Assembly: GCA_004028765.1 (NCBI GenBank)
Contig: SAIX01000049.1
Span: 1 to 64,000 of the forward strand
Source: Chitinophagaceae bacterium
GTDB lineage: Bacteria; Bacteroidota; Bacteroidia; Chitinophagales; Chitinophagaceae
DNA: 64,000 nucleotides
Direction: 5' to 3'
Positions 34,385-42,767 of this stretch are shown one piece after another. The notes beneath the pieces were generated by a model, which was not told the DNA's origin, searched no databases, and saw only the letters and a list, made by a program, of their open reading frames with translations. Made by a program: the position numbers and the translations under genes. Every line of letters begins with the position of its first letter. The first letter of the stretch is position 1.

Positions 34385-35170
34385 ATGAATATCCTTGATA
34401 CCATCATCGCGCGGAAAAAAGAAGAAGTGGCTTCACAGAAGCAACTGGTCAGTATTGCTGAACTGGAACAAAGGCCTTTGTTTCCGGCTGCGGCTTTATC
34501 GCTCAAAAAATTCCTGCTGGATGGAACACGTACAGGCATCATTGCAGAATTTAAACGTAAATCGCCCAGCAAGGGTGTCATCAACGATACAGCTTCTGTG
34601 GAGGAAGTAACTGCTGCTTATGCCAGCAACGGTGCATCCGGGATTTCTGTTCTTACGGATACTGATTTTTTCGGCGGATCATTGAACGACCTGCTGAAAG
34701 CCACGGGCACGGGTGTTCCTTTGCTGCGCAAAGATTTTATGATCGATGAATACCAGCTCGTGGAAGCAAAAGCCCATGGTGCTTCTGTGATCCTGCTGAT
34801 TGCCGCCTGCTTATCGCCCGAACGCGTGAAGCAACTGGCGGGTACGGCAAAACAGCTGGGACTTGAAGTATTGCTGGAAATACACAATGAAGAAGAACTG
34901 GAACATATCTGCGATTCGGTTGACCTGGTAGGTGTAAATAACCGCAACCTGAAAAATTTTGAAGTGAGTATCGATACTTCTTTATCACTGATCAACAGGA
35001 TCCCACGCGAAAAACCCGCGGTGGCCGAAAGTGGTATCAGTGATGTAGATACTATTGTAACTTTACGCCAGGCCGGTTTTAAAGGATTTCTCATTGGAGA
35101 AAATTTTATGAAACAGGCCAACCCTTCGATTGCTTTTACTGATTTCGTACATCAACTAAAAGCAAAATAA
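34385..35170 (+). CDS. trpC: Indole-3-glycerol-phosphate synthase
   Basis: 261 residues, a TIM barrel. AEFKRKSPSKGVI (catalytic Lys), VLTDTDFFGGSLNDL, VPLLRKDFMIDEYQLVEA, LEVLLEIHNEEEL, VGVNNRNLKNFEVSIDTSLSL and VAESGISDVDTI are all in order. It closes carboxyphenylaminodeoxyribulose phosphate to indole-glycerol phosphate. It is not fused with TrpF, unlike in enterobacteria. Confidence 0.97.
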   Translation: MNILDTIIARKKEEVASQKQLVSIAELEQRPLFPAAALSLKKFLLDGTRTGIIAEFKRKSPSKGVINDTASVEEVTAAYASNGASGISVLTDTDFFGGSLNDLLKATGTGVPLLRKDFMIDEYQLVEAKAHGASVILLIAACLSPERVKQLAGTAKQLGLEVLLEIHNEEELEHICDSVDLVGVNNRNLKNFEVSIDTSLSLINRIPREKPAVAESGISDVDTIVTLRQAGFKGFLIGENFMKQANPSIAFTDFVHQLKAK

Positions 35171-35171
35171 C

Positions 35172-35819
35172 ATGCGGATCAAGGTATGTGGTATGACAAG
35201 CACCGAACAGGTTCTACAACTCGATGAAATGGGTGTGGAATTTGCGGGGTTTATCTTCTATCCCAAATCGCCCCGTTATGTGTACCGGTTTATGCCAAGG
35301 CCGGAGATCAAACGCATCCGCGGAAAAGGGATCAACAAAGTGGGGGTATTTGTAAATGCGCCTGTGGAAGAAGTACTGCAAACCGTTGACGACTGTGGCT
35401 TATACCTGGTTCAGCTCCATGGAGATGAAACGCCGAGGTATTGCGAGAAGATCGCGAATTATGTAACGGTGGTAAAAGCTTTCCGCCTGCGCGAGGAAGA
35501 CAATATCCCCTGGAAGATCAAAGATTACCAGGATATCGCGGATATGTTTCTTTTTGATACGGAAGGCGCAGGATATGGCGGAACCGGAAAAAAATTCAAT
35601 TGGGAGTTATTAAGAGGATTGAATATCGGTAAACCTTTTTTCCTGAGCGGAGGAATTGACCCCGCGGATGCAGGGAAACTGGTGGAGTTCACAAAAGACC
35701 CTGTTGCCAAAGACCTTTTCTCTATTGATGTGAACAGCAAATTTGAATTATCACCCGGGGTAAAGGACATGGAAAAACTGAGAACTTTTGTCCCGGAAAT
35801 AAAAATGATCGGAAAATGA
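35172..35819 (+). CDS. trpF: Phosphoribosylanthranilate isomerase
   Basis: 215 residues. [14 protein letters not shown] (catalytic Cys), [43 protein letters not shown] and [22 protein letters not shown] (catalytic Asp) give the TrpF pattern. It overlaps trpB by 4 bp (ATGA), indicating coupled translation. Confidence 0.96.
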   Translation: MRIKVCGMTSTEQVLQLDEMGVEFAGFIFYPKSPRYVYRFMPRPEIKRIRGKGINKVGVFVNAPVEEVLQTVDDCGLYLVQLHGDETPRYCEKIANYVTVVKAFRLREEDNIPWKIKDYQDIADMFLFDTEGAGYGGTGKKFNWELLRGLNIGKPFFLSGGIDPADAGKLVEFTKDPVAKDLFSIDVNSKFELSPGVKDMEKLRTFVPEIKMIGK

Positions 35820-37012
35820 CAACAACCCAGACATACCAGCGGCCCGATGCGCAGGGCTATTACGGGCTTTTCGGAGGCGCCTATATCCCTGAAATGCTGC
35901 ACCGCAATGTGGAAGAACTGCGTGATCGTTATCTCGATATCATGTATGAAGCTTCTTTTCAGAAAGAGTTCCGGCAGTTGCTGAAAGATTATGTGGGAAG
36001 GCCCACGCCTTTGTTCCTTGCTGAAAGACTGAGCAAAGAATTCAATGCAGCTATCTACCTGAAACGTGAAGACCTCTGTCATACAGGTGCACATAAGATC
36101 AACAATACCATCGGCCAGATTTTACTGGCGCGTAAACTCGGTAAGAAACGCATCATCGCTGAAACCGGGGCCGGCCAGCACGGTGTGGCAACAGCTACAG
36201 TTTGCGCATTAAAAGGAATAGAATGCATCGTATACATGGGCGAAAAAGATATTGAACGGCAGGCGCCCAATGTAGCAAGGATGAAAATGCTGGGTGCAAA
36301 AGTAATTCCTGCCACCAGCGGAAGTAAAACATTGAAAGACGCCACCAATGAAGCTATCCGCGACTGGATCAATAACCCGGTGGATACACATTATATCATC
36401 GGCAGTGTGGTGGGCCCGCATCCTTACCCGGATATGGTGGCGCGTTTTCAGAGTGTGATCAGCGAAGAGACGCGCTGGCAGTTAAAAGAAAAAACCGGCA
36501 GCGAATTACCAACGCATGTGATTGCATGTGTAGGGGGCGGCAGCAATGCAGCAGGCGCTTTTTATCATTTCCTCGATGAATTATCTGTAAAACTTGTTGC
36601 CGTAGAAGCAGCAGGGCATGGTGTTAACAGTGGTATGAGTGCAGCAACTTCACAACTGGGTAAACCCGGTATCCTGCATGGAAGCAAGAGCCTTGTAATG
36701 CAGACTGCGGATGGACAGGTAGTGGAGCCACACAGTATTTCTGCCGGGCTTGATTATCCCGGTATCGGTCCGCTGCATGCACATTTGTATGACAGCGGCA
36801 GAGGTACTTTTATGAGTGCAACAGATAAAGAAGCATTAAGGGCTGCATTCCATGTGAGTAAAACGGAAGGCATTATTCCGGCGCTGGAAACCGCACATGC
36901 ATTTGCGGTACTCGGGAAACTGGGTTTGCAGGAAACAGATAAAATCGTGATCTGTTTGAGCGGCAGGGGTGATAAAGACCTCGCTACTTATATGAATGCA
37001 ATGGATTTGTAA
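35816..37012 (+). CDS. trpB: Tryptophan synthase beta chain
   Basis: 398 residues, PLP-dependent. [15 protein letters not shown] at the start, PLP lysine in [18 protein letters not shown], the [18 protein letters not shown] loop, the phosphate loop [12 protein letters not shown] and the late [13 protein letters not shown]. It is the main TrpB1 type, pairing with TrpA. A 107-bp gap with two alternative hairpins separates it from trpA. Confidence 0.97.
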   Translation: MTTTQTYQRPDAQGYYGLFGGAYIPEMLHRNVEELRDRYLDIMYEASFQKEFRQLLKDYVGRPTPLFLAERLSKEFNAAIYLKREDLCHTGAHKINNTIGQILLARKLGKKRIIAETGAGQHGVATATVCALKGIECIVYMGEKDIERQAPNVARMKMLGAKVIPATSGSKTLKDATNEAIRDWINNPVDTHYIIGSVVGPHPYPDMVARFQSVISEETRWQLKEKTGSELPTHVIACVGGGSNAAGAFYHFLDELSVKLVAVEAAGHGVNSGMSAATSQLGKPGILHGSKSLVMQTADGQVVEPHSISAGLDYPGIGPLHAHLYDSGRGTFMSATDKEALRAAFHVSKTEGIIPALETAHAFAVLGKLGLQETDKIVICLSGRGDKDLATYMNAMDL

Positions 37013-37043
37013 ATGCATTTGTTGTTTGTAGTGCGCCAGTGAT

Positions 37044-37081
37044 GGTCAGGTTTCGCTGTTGTTGGTCGCCTGACCAACAAC
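37044..37081 (+). other. Mutually exclusive hairpins between trpB and trpA
   Basis: GTTGTTGGTC-GCCT-GACCAACAAC (37058-37081) is a perfect 10-bp hairpin. GGTCAGG (37044-37050) can pair with CCTGACC (37069-37075), which uses part of the same hairpin. No T-run follows, so it is not a standard terminator. It may mark mRNA processing or tune trpA expression; this is inference. Confidence 0.5.
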
Positions 37082-37119
37082 TTTGATAAAAAATAATTAC
37101 ACCAGTTGATGAAAATGAT

Positions 37120-37890
37120 ATGAGCAGGATCAAAACAGTATTTGAAAAGAAAAAAAACAGGGTGCTCAACGTGTATTGCACTGCAGGGTATCCTGAACTG
37201 CAAAGCACGCTTACCATCATGCAGGCCCTGCAGGAAAACGGAGCCGACCTTATTGAACTGGGCATGCCTTACAGCGATCCGCTCGCCGATGGCCCGGTAA
37301 TACAGGCCAGCAGTTCAAAAGCACTGGCAAATGGTATGACGATCGCCGCACTGTTTGAACAACTGAAAAATTTCCGTTCAGTGATCAATATCCCTGTGAT
37401 CCTGATGGGCTATATGAACCCCGTTCTGCAATATGGTTTTGAAAAATTCTGTGCAGATGCTGCTGCGCTTGGTATCGATGGACTGATATTGCCCGATTTA
37501 CCGGAATTTGAATTTGAAACAGAATATGGCCCCATCATTAAAAAATACGGGCTCGATTTTATTTTCCTGGTAACACCCGAAACTTCTGCCGAAAGGATAC
37601 AAAAACTGGATTTATTAAGCAGTGGTTTTTTATATGCGGTGAGTTCATCAGCCACAACGGGCAAAGACAAAGATTTTACTGCGGTGGAAGTATACCTGGA
37701 AAGGCTTCAGTCAATGCAGTTGCAAAACCCAGTGCTGGTAGGTTTCGGTATCAAAGACAAAACCACATTTGATACCGCCTGTAAATTTGCCAACGGCGCC
37801 ATCATCGGTACGGCTTATATCAAAATGCTTGAAAACGAAACAGACATAAAAAAAGGAACGAAATCGTTCCTTGATTCGGTATTAAACTGA
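37120..37890 (+). CDS. trpA: Tryptophan synthase alpha chain
   Basis: 256 residues, TIM barrel that cleaves indole-glycerol phosphate. Catalytic Glu in GADLIELGMPYSDPLADGP and Asp in LGIDGLILPDLP; the phosphate loops are SSSATTGKD and GFGIKDK. The final codons (encoding about KKGTKSFL) also encode, on the other strand, the terminator of the neighbouring tRNA-Gly. Protein length and ending are normal for the family. Confidence 0.96.
   Translation: MSRIKTVFEKKKNRVLNVYCTAGYPELQSTLTIMQALQENGADLIELGMPYSDPLADGPVIQASSSKALANGMTIAALFEQLKNFRSVINIPVILMGYMNPVLQYGFEKFCADAAALGIDGLILPDLPEFEFETEYGPIIKKYGLDFIFLVTPETSAERIQKLDLLSSGFLYAVSSSATTGKDKDFTAVEVYLERLQSMQLQNPVLVGFGIKDKTTFDTACKFANGAIIGTAYIKMLENETDIKKGTKSFLDSVLN
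37846..37872 (-). terminator. Terminator of tRNA-Gly inside the trpA coding sequence
   Basis: On the minus strand AAGGAACG-ATTT-CGTTCCTT is an 8-bp hairpin directly followed by a run of seven or more T. It lies 20 bp past the tRNA 3' end and within the trpA reading frame. On the plus strand the A-run precedes the hairpin, so trp transcription is not stopped. Confidence 0.85.
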
Positions 37891-37891
37891 G

Positions 37892-37964
37892 AGCGACAAA
37901 CGGGACTCGAACCCGCCACCTTCAGTTTGGGAAACTGATACTCTACCGGATGAGCTATTGTCGC
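37892..37964 (-). tRNA. tRNA-Gly (anticodon CCC)
   Basis: 73 nt cloverleaf. Acceptor GCGACAA pairs with TTGTCGC, discriminator U; D arm from AGCTCATCCGGTAGAG; anticodon arm TCAGT-TTCCCAA-ACTGA with anticodon CCC (reads GGG); T arm GGCGGGTTCGAGTCCCG. CCA is not encoded. It lies on the opposite strand between trpA and hisH. Confidence 0.93.
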
Positions 37965-37986
37965 AGATTATGAAACTAAAGTTACA

Positions 37987-38568
37987 ATGAAACTGGCAAT
38001 CGTCAAATACAATGCAGGAAATATTCAATCAGTGTTGTACGCACTGGAAAGAATCGGAATGGAAGCAGCGGTAACCGATGATCATGCAGTGTTGCGATCT
38101 GCAGATAAAGTGATCTTTCCGGGCGTAGGCGAAGCCAGCAGTGCCATGGCATACCTGCGGGAACGCAGATTGGATATTTTGCTGACCCAACTGAAACAAC
38201 CAGTGCTGGGGATCTGTCTTGGTATGCAACTCATGTGCCGGCACAGCGAAGAGAATGATACCGATTGTCTTGGTATTTTTGATACAGGCGTAAAACGTTT
38301 CAGCGGCAACCTGAAAATACCGCAGATCGGCTGGAACAAAGTGCTCGATACCAAATCACCTTTGTTCGATCAGGTTTCAGCGGAGCCGTATTGTTATTTT
38401 GTACACAGTTATTATGCCGAACTATGTGAAGAAACCGCCGGTGTTACGGAATACAGTATCCGTTTCAGCAGCGCACTGCAGAAAAATAATTTTTATGGTG
38501 TGCAGTTCCACCCTGAAAAAAGTGCCGGTGCGGGGGAACAGCTATTGAAAAATTTTATCTCACTGTAA
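37987..38568 (+). CDS. hisH: Imidazole glycerol phosphate synthase, glutamine amidotransferase subunit
   Basis: 193 residues. VKYNAGNIQSVLYALERIG at the start, IFPGVGEASSAM, catalytic Cys in VLGICLGMQLMCRHSEE, IPQIGWNKV, CYFVHSYYAEL and GVQFHPEKSAG with His and Glu. It feeds ammonia to HisF. It begins the second part of the his genes, 96 bp after trpA with an antisense tRNA between. No separate promoter was recognised, so it may depend on read-through from trp. Confidence 0.96.
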   Translation: MKLAIVKYNAGNIQSVLYALERIGMEAAVTDDHAVLRSADKVIFPGVGEASSAMAYLRERRLDILLTQLKQPVLGICLGMQLMCRHSEENDTDCLGIFDTGVKRFSGNLKIPQIGWNKVLDTKSPLFDQVSAEPYCYFVHSYYAELCEETAGVTEYSIRFSSALQKNNFYGVQFHPEKSAGAGEQLLKNFISL

Positions 38569-38724
38569 ATAGGTGTTGGTCTTATTCATTTTTAAAATAA
38601 AACAATTGATACCTAAAGTCTCTGCGAAACCTCTGCCTCTCCGCGCCTCCGTGGTGAAAAGAAATAATCGCAGTATTGTAACCCCCCAATTCTTAATCCT
38701 TCATTCCTAATTCATCATTCTTTC
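38569..38724. repeat. Repeat words between hisH and hisA
   Basis: AGTCTCTGCGAAACCTCTGCC, CTCTCCGCGCCTCCGTGGTG, CAATTCTTAATCCTTCATTCC and CTAATTCATCATTC phrases. They belong to the same families as the other gaps. No terminator or promoter was identified. Confidence 0.65.
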
Positions 38725-39471
38725 ATGCTCATCATTCCCGCCATAGATATCATCGACGGAAAATGTGTCCGCTTAACGCAGGGCGATTATGCACAAAAAA
38801 CCGTGTACAACGAAAACCCGCTCGAAGTGGCCAAAGCTTTTGAGGGGGCGGGGTTACAGCGCCTGCACCTGGTTGATCTTGATGGCGCCAAAGCCGGTTC
38901 GGTGAAAAACCAGCAAGTGCTTGAAGCCATTGCAGCCGGAACAAAACTGGTGATCGATTTTGGAGGTGGTATCAAAAAAGAAGAAGACCTGAAACGGGTG
39001 TTTGATTGCGGTGCGGCATTCGCCACCATTGGCAGCCTGGCCGTAAAAAATGAAACGCTGTTTGCAGCGTGGATCCAAAAATACGGAGCGGATAAATTTT
39101 TACTGGGTGCGGATGTGAAAGAAGAAAAGATCGCTGTTGCCGGCTGGCTCGAAACAACCGATATCGGTATCTATCCATTTCTGGAAAAATATATTGGCTA
39201 CGGATTAATTAATGTGTTCTGTACCGATGTAAGCAAAGACGGTAAACTCGAAGGCCCTTCCATTGAACTGTATCAAAACATCATTCAACGTTTTCCTGCG
39301 TTACAGTTTATTGCAAGTGGTGGCGTAGCCACGGTTGATGACCTTCACCAACTGAATGCCATCGGCTGCAGTGGCGCCATTGTAGGAAAAGCTTTTTATG
39401 AAGGCAGGATCACACTCGATGAACTTGCGCGCATCAACCAATCCGGTAATCCGAAATCCGTAATTCATTAA
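38725..39471 (+). CDS. hisA: ProFAR isomerase
   Basis: 248 residues, TIM barrel. [21 protein letters not shown] with the catalytic Asp, [61 protein letters not shown] (second Asp) and [13 protein letters not shown]. The split-barrel phosphate sites are intact. It lies 8 bp before hisF. Confidence 0.97.
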   Translation: MLIIPAIDIIDGKCVRLTQGDYAQKTVYNENPLEVAKAFEGAGLQRLHLVDLDGAKAGSVKNQQVLEAIAAGTKLVIDFGGGIKKEEDLKRVFDCGAAFATIGSLAVKNETLFAAWIQKYGADKFLLGADVKEEKIAVAGWLETTDIGIYPFLEKYIGYGLINVFCTDVSKDGKLEGPSIELYQNIIQRFPALQFIASGGVATVDDLHQLNAIGCSGAIVGKAFYEGRITLDELARINQSGNPKSVIH

Positions 39472-39479
39472 TCAACACC

Positions 39480-40238
39480 ATGCTCACCAAAAGAATCATA
39501 CCCTGCCTCGATATCAAAGACGGCCGCACCGTAAAAGGGATCAATTTTGAAAATATCCGCGATGCCGGTGATCCCGTTGAACTGGGGGCATTGTATGCAG
39601 GGCAGGGTGCAGATGAACTGGTTTTTCTCGATATCACCGCAACGGTAGAGAAAAGAAAAACACTCAGTGAACTGGTGAACCGCATTTCGCATAAGATCAA
39701 TATCCCTTTTACAGTGGGCGGCGGCATCAGCAGCGTGGAAGATGTGCGGGTACTGTTGCAGAATGGCGCCGATAAAATTTCTGTGAATACGGCGGCCTAT
39801 AAAAACCCGCAACTCATCAACGAGCTCGCCAAACAATTTGGCAGCCAGTGTGTGGTACTGGCGATCGACACCAAACAGGAAGCTGATGGCAACTGGTATG
39901 TGTACCTGAATGGTGGCCGCACCAAAACGGATTCGCTTTGTACCGAATGGGCCAGGCAGGCCGTGGACCTGGGTGCGGGTGAAATATTGCTGACATCCAT
40001 GAACCATGATGGCACCAAACAGGGGTTCGCGCTGGATATCACTTCCCGTTTGGCAATGGATCTGCCGGTGCCGGTGATCGCATCGGGTGGTGGCGGAACG
40101 ATGGAACATTTTGTGGATGTATTTGAACAGGGCAAGGCTGATGCTGCATTAGCCGCTTCCATTTTTCATTTTAAAGAGATCGGGATACCTGATTTAAAAG
40201 AATACCTCTCGGCCAGGGGAATTGTGGTAAGACGATAA
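39480..40238 (+). CDS. hisF: Imidazole glycerol phosphate synthase cyclase subunit
   Basis: 252 residues. [30 protein letters not shown] with catalytic Asp, [80 protein letters not shown] (second Asp) and [13 protein letters not shown]. It forms the complex with HisH. Confidence 0.97.
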   Translation: MLTKRIIPCLDIKDGRTVKGINFENIRDAGDPVELGALYAGQGADELVFLDITATVEKRKTLSELVNRISHKINIPFTVGGGISSVEDVRVLLQNGADKISVNTAAYKNPQLINELAKQFGSQCVVLAIDTKQEADGNWYVYLNGGRTKTDSLCTEWARQAVDLGAGEILLTSMNHDGTKQGFALDITSRLAMDLPVPVIASGGGGTMEHFVDVFEQGKADAALAASIFHFKEIGIPDLKEYLSARGIVVRR

Positions 40239-40382
40239 GCGGGGATCGCAGATTGTATAAGATGATGCAATCTTGCACTAACTTCGTTCGCTGCTGAAGG
40301 GGGTCATATAATTGCTGCCAAGCGGACCAACTGTACAAGTGTGCGACGCAAGAAAGCTGAACAGCGTACAAAAGCCGGTAAC
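40239..40382. other. Unexplained segment between hisF and hisIE
   Basis: 144 bp that do not contain the usual word repeats. A notable block reads CAACTGTACAAGTGTGCGAC and continues GCAAGAAAGCTGAACAGCGT, ending just before the hisIE start. ACTTCGTTCGCTGCTGAAGG precedes it. No terminator or ORF is evident. It may be an interspersed element of its own. Confidence 0.45.
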
Positions 40383-40979
40383 ATGAAAATAGATTTTAAA
40401 AAATATGCAGACGGACTGGTTCCGGCCATTGTGCAGGATTATACCACCCATAAAGTGCTGATGCTCGGATTTATGAGCGCCGATGCCGTGCAGAAAACCG
40501 AACAGACCGGTAAAGTGACTTTTTACAGCCGCAGCAAAAAAAGACTTTGGACAAAAGGCGAGGAGAGCGGCAATTTCCTGGAGCTGAAAAGCATGGCGGT
40601 GGATTGCGACAATGACACACTGCTGATACAGGCACACCCGACCGGCCCGGTATGCCATACCGGCGCAGATACCTGCTGGAGCGAGCGCAACCATTCGGAT
40701 AATTTTTTGTTTTATCTCGAAGACATCATCCGCCTGCGCAAACAGGTGTCGCCCGATGAATCTTATGTGGCGAAACTGTTTGGCAAAGGCATCAATAAGA
40801 TCGCGCAGAAAGTGGGGGAGGAAGCTGTGGAACTGGTGATAGAAGCCAAGGACGATAACGACGAATTGTTTATAAATGAAGCCGCCGACCTGCTTTTTCA
40901 TTATTTACTTTTGCTTAACGCCAAAGGCCATAAATTACAGGATGTAATGAATGTGCTGCAAAAACGTCATTCTAAATAA
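40383..40979 (+). CDS. hisIE: Bifunctional phosphoribosyl-AMP cyclohydrolase / phosphoribosyl-ATP pyrophosphatase
   Basis: 198 residues from ATG 40383 (MKIDFKKYADGLVPAIVQD); the track start is 14 codons upstream in the odd intergenic block. HisI part: KVLMLGFMSADAV, VTFYSRSKKRLWTKGEESGNFLEL and DCDNDTLLIQAHPTGPVCHTGADTCW with zinc cysteines and histidine. HisE part (about 105-198): SYVAKLFGKGINKIAQKVGEEAVELVIEAKDDN. The fused form catalyses steps 2 and 3. One base separates it from the TlpA-like gene. Confidence 0.96.
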   Translation: MKIDFKKYADGLVPAIVQDYTTHKVLMLGFMSADAVQKTEQTGKVTFYSRSKKRLWTKGEESGNFLELKSMAVDCDNDTLLIQAHPTGPVCHTGADTCWSERNHSDNFLFYLEDIIRLRKQVSPDESYVAKLFGKGINKIAQKVGEEAVELVIEAKDDNDELFINEAADLLFHYLLLLNAKGHKLQDVMNVLQKRHSK

Positions 40980-40980
40980 A

Positions 40981-42078
40981 ATGAGAAAAGGATTGCTTTT
41001 GTTGTTGTTGCCGGTACTGGGAATGGCCCAGGGCGGACAGGGTTTTGTGATGAACCCACCTGCTGCTTCCGGTTTTGAGATCAAAGGAACGCTTACCGGC
41101 GCGCCGGATACGATTACCGTTCGTTTGCTGGATGGCAATGATGGACATGTGGTAACCAGCGACAAAGCCAGGAAAGGTGTGTTTACCTTACGGGGCAAAC
41201 TGAATGAGGCCGGTATCATGCAGCTGGCTGTGAATGGAAAACCTTTTATGCTCGATATTTTTATCGGGAATGATAAAATGACGCTTACCGGAGATATCAA
41301 CAGCCTGCCTGCCGCCACAATCAAAGGGTCTGCTGCACAGGACGATTACCAGGTATTCAAAACACGTTTCAATAACCAGTTCACCACATTGCGTACACTG
41401 GTAGGAATGATCAATCCCGAAAAAGACCCTGCAAAAAAAGATTCGCTGATACAGGTATATAACCAGGCGAAGAATGTGATTGTGAATAATGCTATCCAGT
41501 TTGCCCGCGAAAAACCGGCTTCTGTGGTAAGCTCGCTTGCCGTGTATGCGGTAATGCCTGTGATGGGCAGCCAGGATGAAGTGGCGAATGCTTTTTCGAT
41601 ACTGCAGCCAGCTGCTAAAAAAACAATTTTCGGAAGAGAAATTGAGGGGAAATTAATAGGTATGGTCGGGACACAGGCGCTCGAATTTTCACAGAAAGAT
41701 GTGGATGGGAAACTGGTGTCGCTTTCTTCTTTCCGTGGCAAATATGTATTGGTTGATTTCTGGGCGAGCTGGTGCAGGCCCTGCCGGGCAGAAAACCCGA
41801 ATGTGGTGAACGCGTACCATGCTTTCAAGAATAAAAATTTTACCGTGCTTGGGGTGTCATTGGATCAGTCAAAACCCAATTGGCTGGAAGCGATCCGTGC
41901 CGATGGGTTAACCTGGACGCATGTGAGCGACCTTCAATACTGGAACAATGCCGTGGCTCAGCTATACCATATTCAAAGCATTCCTGCCAACCTGCTGATC
42001 GACCCCAACGGGAAAATTGTAGCCCGTGACATCAGGGGTGAGGAACTGCAACAAAAGTTACGGGAGTTGTTGAAGTGA
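40981..42078 (+). CDS. TlpA-like thioredoxin-fold protein with DUF4369 domain
   Basis: 365 residues from ATG 40981. Signal peptide MRKGLLLLLLPVLGMAQ. An N-terminal DUF4369 domain (about 20-125, GFEIKGTLTGAPDTITVRLLD...) is followed by a linker and a C-terminal AhpC-TSA/TlpA thioredoxin domain (about 225-365) with the redox motif WASWCRPCRAEN and cis-proline in IQSIPANLLIDPNGKIVAR. Likely a periplasmic thiol-disulfide oxidoreductase, common in Bacteroidota. It starts 1 bp after hisIE and may be cotranscribed with the his genes, with no known reason. Confidence 0.9.
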   Translation: MRKGLLLLLLPVLGMAQGGQGFVMNPPAASGFEIKGTLTGAPDTITVRLLDGNDGHVVTSDKARKGVFTLRGKLNEAGIMQLAVNGKPFMLDIFIGNDKMTLTGDINSLPAATIKGSAAQDDYQVFKTRFNNQFTTLRTLVGMINPEKDPAKKDSLIQVYNQAKNVIVNNAIQFAREKPASVVSSLAVYAVMPVMGSQDEVANAFSILQPAAKKTIFGREIEGKLIGMVGTQALEFSQKDVDGKLVSLSSFRGKYVLVDFWASWCRPCRAENPNVVNAYHAFKNKNFTVLGVSLDQSKPNWLEAIRADGLTWTHVSDLQYWNNAVAQLYHIQSIPANLLIDPNGKIVARDIRGEELQQKLRELLK

Positions 42079-42318
42079 GGTGTTTACTTGTTTATTTGTT
42101 ATTTGGTTTATTTGTTTATTGGTTTGCGGGATGTTTAGCCACACTCACCACTCACCATTGACGATTCACGAAATCACGAATTGACGAATTGGCGAATTGC
42201 GGATACATACTCACCACTGCCCACTCACCACTCACTGGTTTCTTGCAAAGAAGCAAAGGCTTGGAGTTACGCGAAGCAGGGTAAAAAGATTTCACTTCCT
42301 CTGTTCCTTGTTCGGTAT
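42079..42318. repeat. Repeat-rich gap after the TlpA-like gene
   Basis: Contains TTTACTTGTTTATTTGTTAT, CACTCACCACTCACCATTGAC, GATTCACGAAATCACGAATTG and CTGCCCACTCACCACTCACT. It is one of the richest examples of the window-wide families. Confidence 0.7.
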
Positions 42319-42672
42319 TCATTTCAAAAACACTTCTTTATACCGCGCTTCATCAAAGCCGATAGCAATCACTTTTCCATCTTTCTCGATTACGGGTCGC
42401 TTGATGGCACTGGTATGTTGGATGAGCAGGGCAATGGCAGTTTTTTCATTGGTAACGGATGCCTGCGTGGCTGCATCAAGTTCGCGCCAGGTGGTGCTGC
42501 GCTTGTTCAGGAAATTTTCCCAGCCCACCTGCATGCTCCATTTTTTTAGTACAGTGGCGCTGATGCCCGATTTTTTATAATCATGAAAATCATATGGTAT
42601 TTTATGTTTATCTAACCAGGTAAATACCTTTTTTACCGTGTCGCAATTGGGGATCCCGTAAACTGTATACAT
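42319..42672 (-). CDS. ArsC/Spx-family protein
   Basis: 117 residues, thioredoxin fold. YTVYGIPNCDTVKKVFTWLDKHKIPYDFHDYKKSGIS has the single N-terminal Cys of YffB/Spx-like ArsC relatives; GWENFLNKRSTTWRELDAATQ and KDGKVIAIGFDEARYKEVF complete it. True arsenate reductases need further cysteines or glutaredoxin; the physiological substrate of this subgroup is unclear. It is a single gene, divergent from the next receptor gene. Confidence 0.88.
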   Translation of the reverse strand: MYTVYGIPNCDTVKKVFTWLDKHKIPYDFHDYKKSGISATVLKKWSMQVGWENFLNKRSTTWRELDAATQASVTNEKTAIALLIQHTSAIKRPVIEKDGKVIAIGFDEARYKEVFLK

Positions 42673-42767
42673 ATTTTACCGATTAATGACACAAAAATAC
42701 CTAAGTATTGCTTTTTTAAACCTGCAAATACCCGCAGATACGCTTATTTTGCGGCAGCAATCGTTTC

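Noticed and set aside
39468-40109. 213-residue ORF antisense to hisF
   Set aside because: hisF is complete and conserved; this frame is a shadow.
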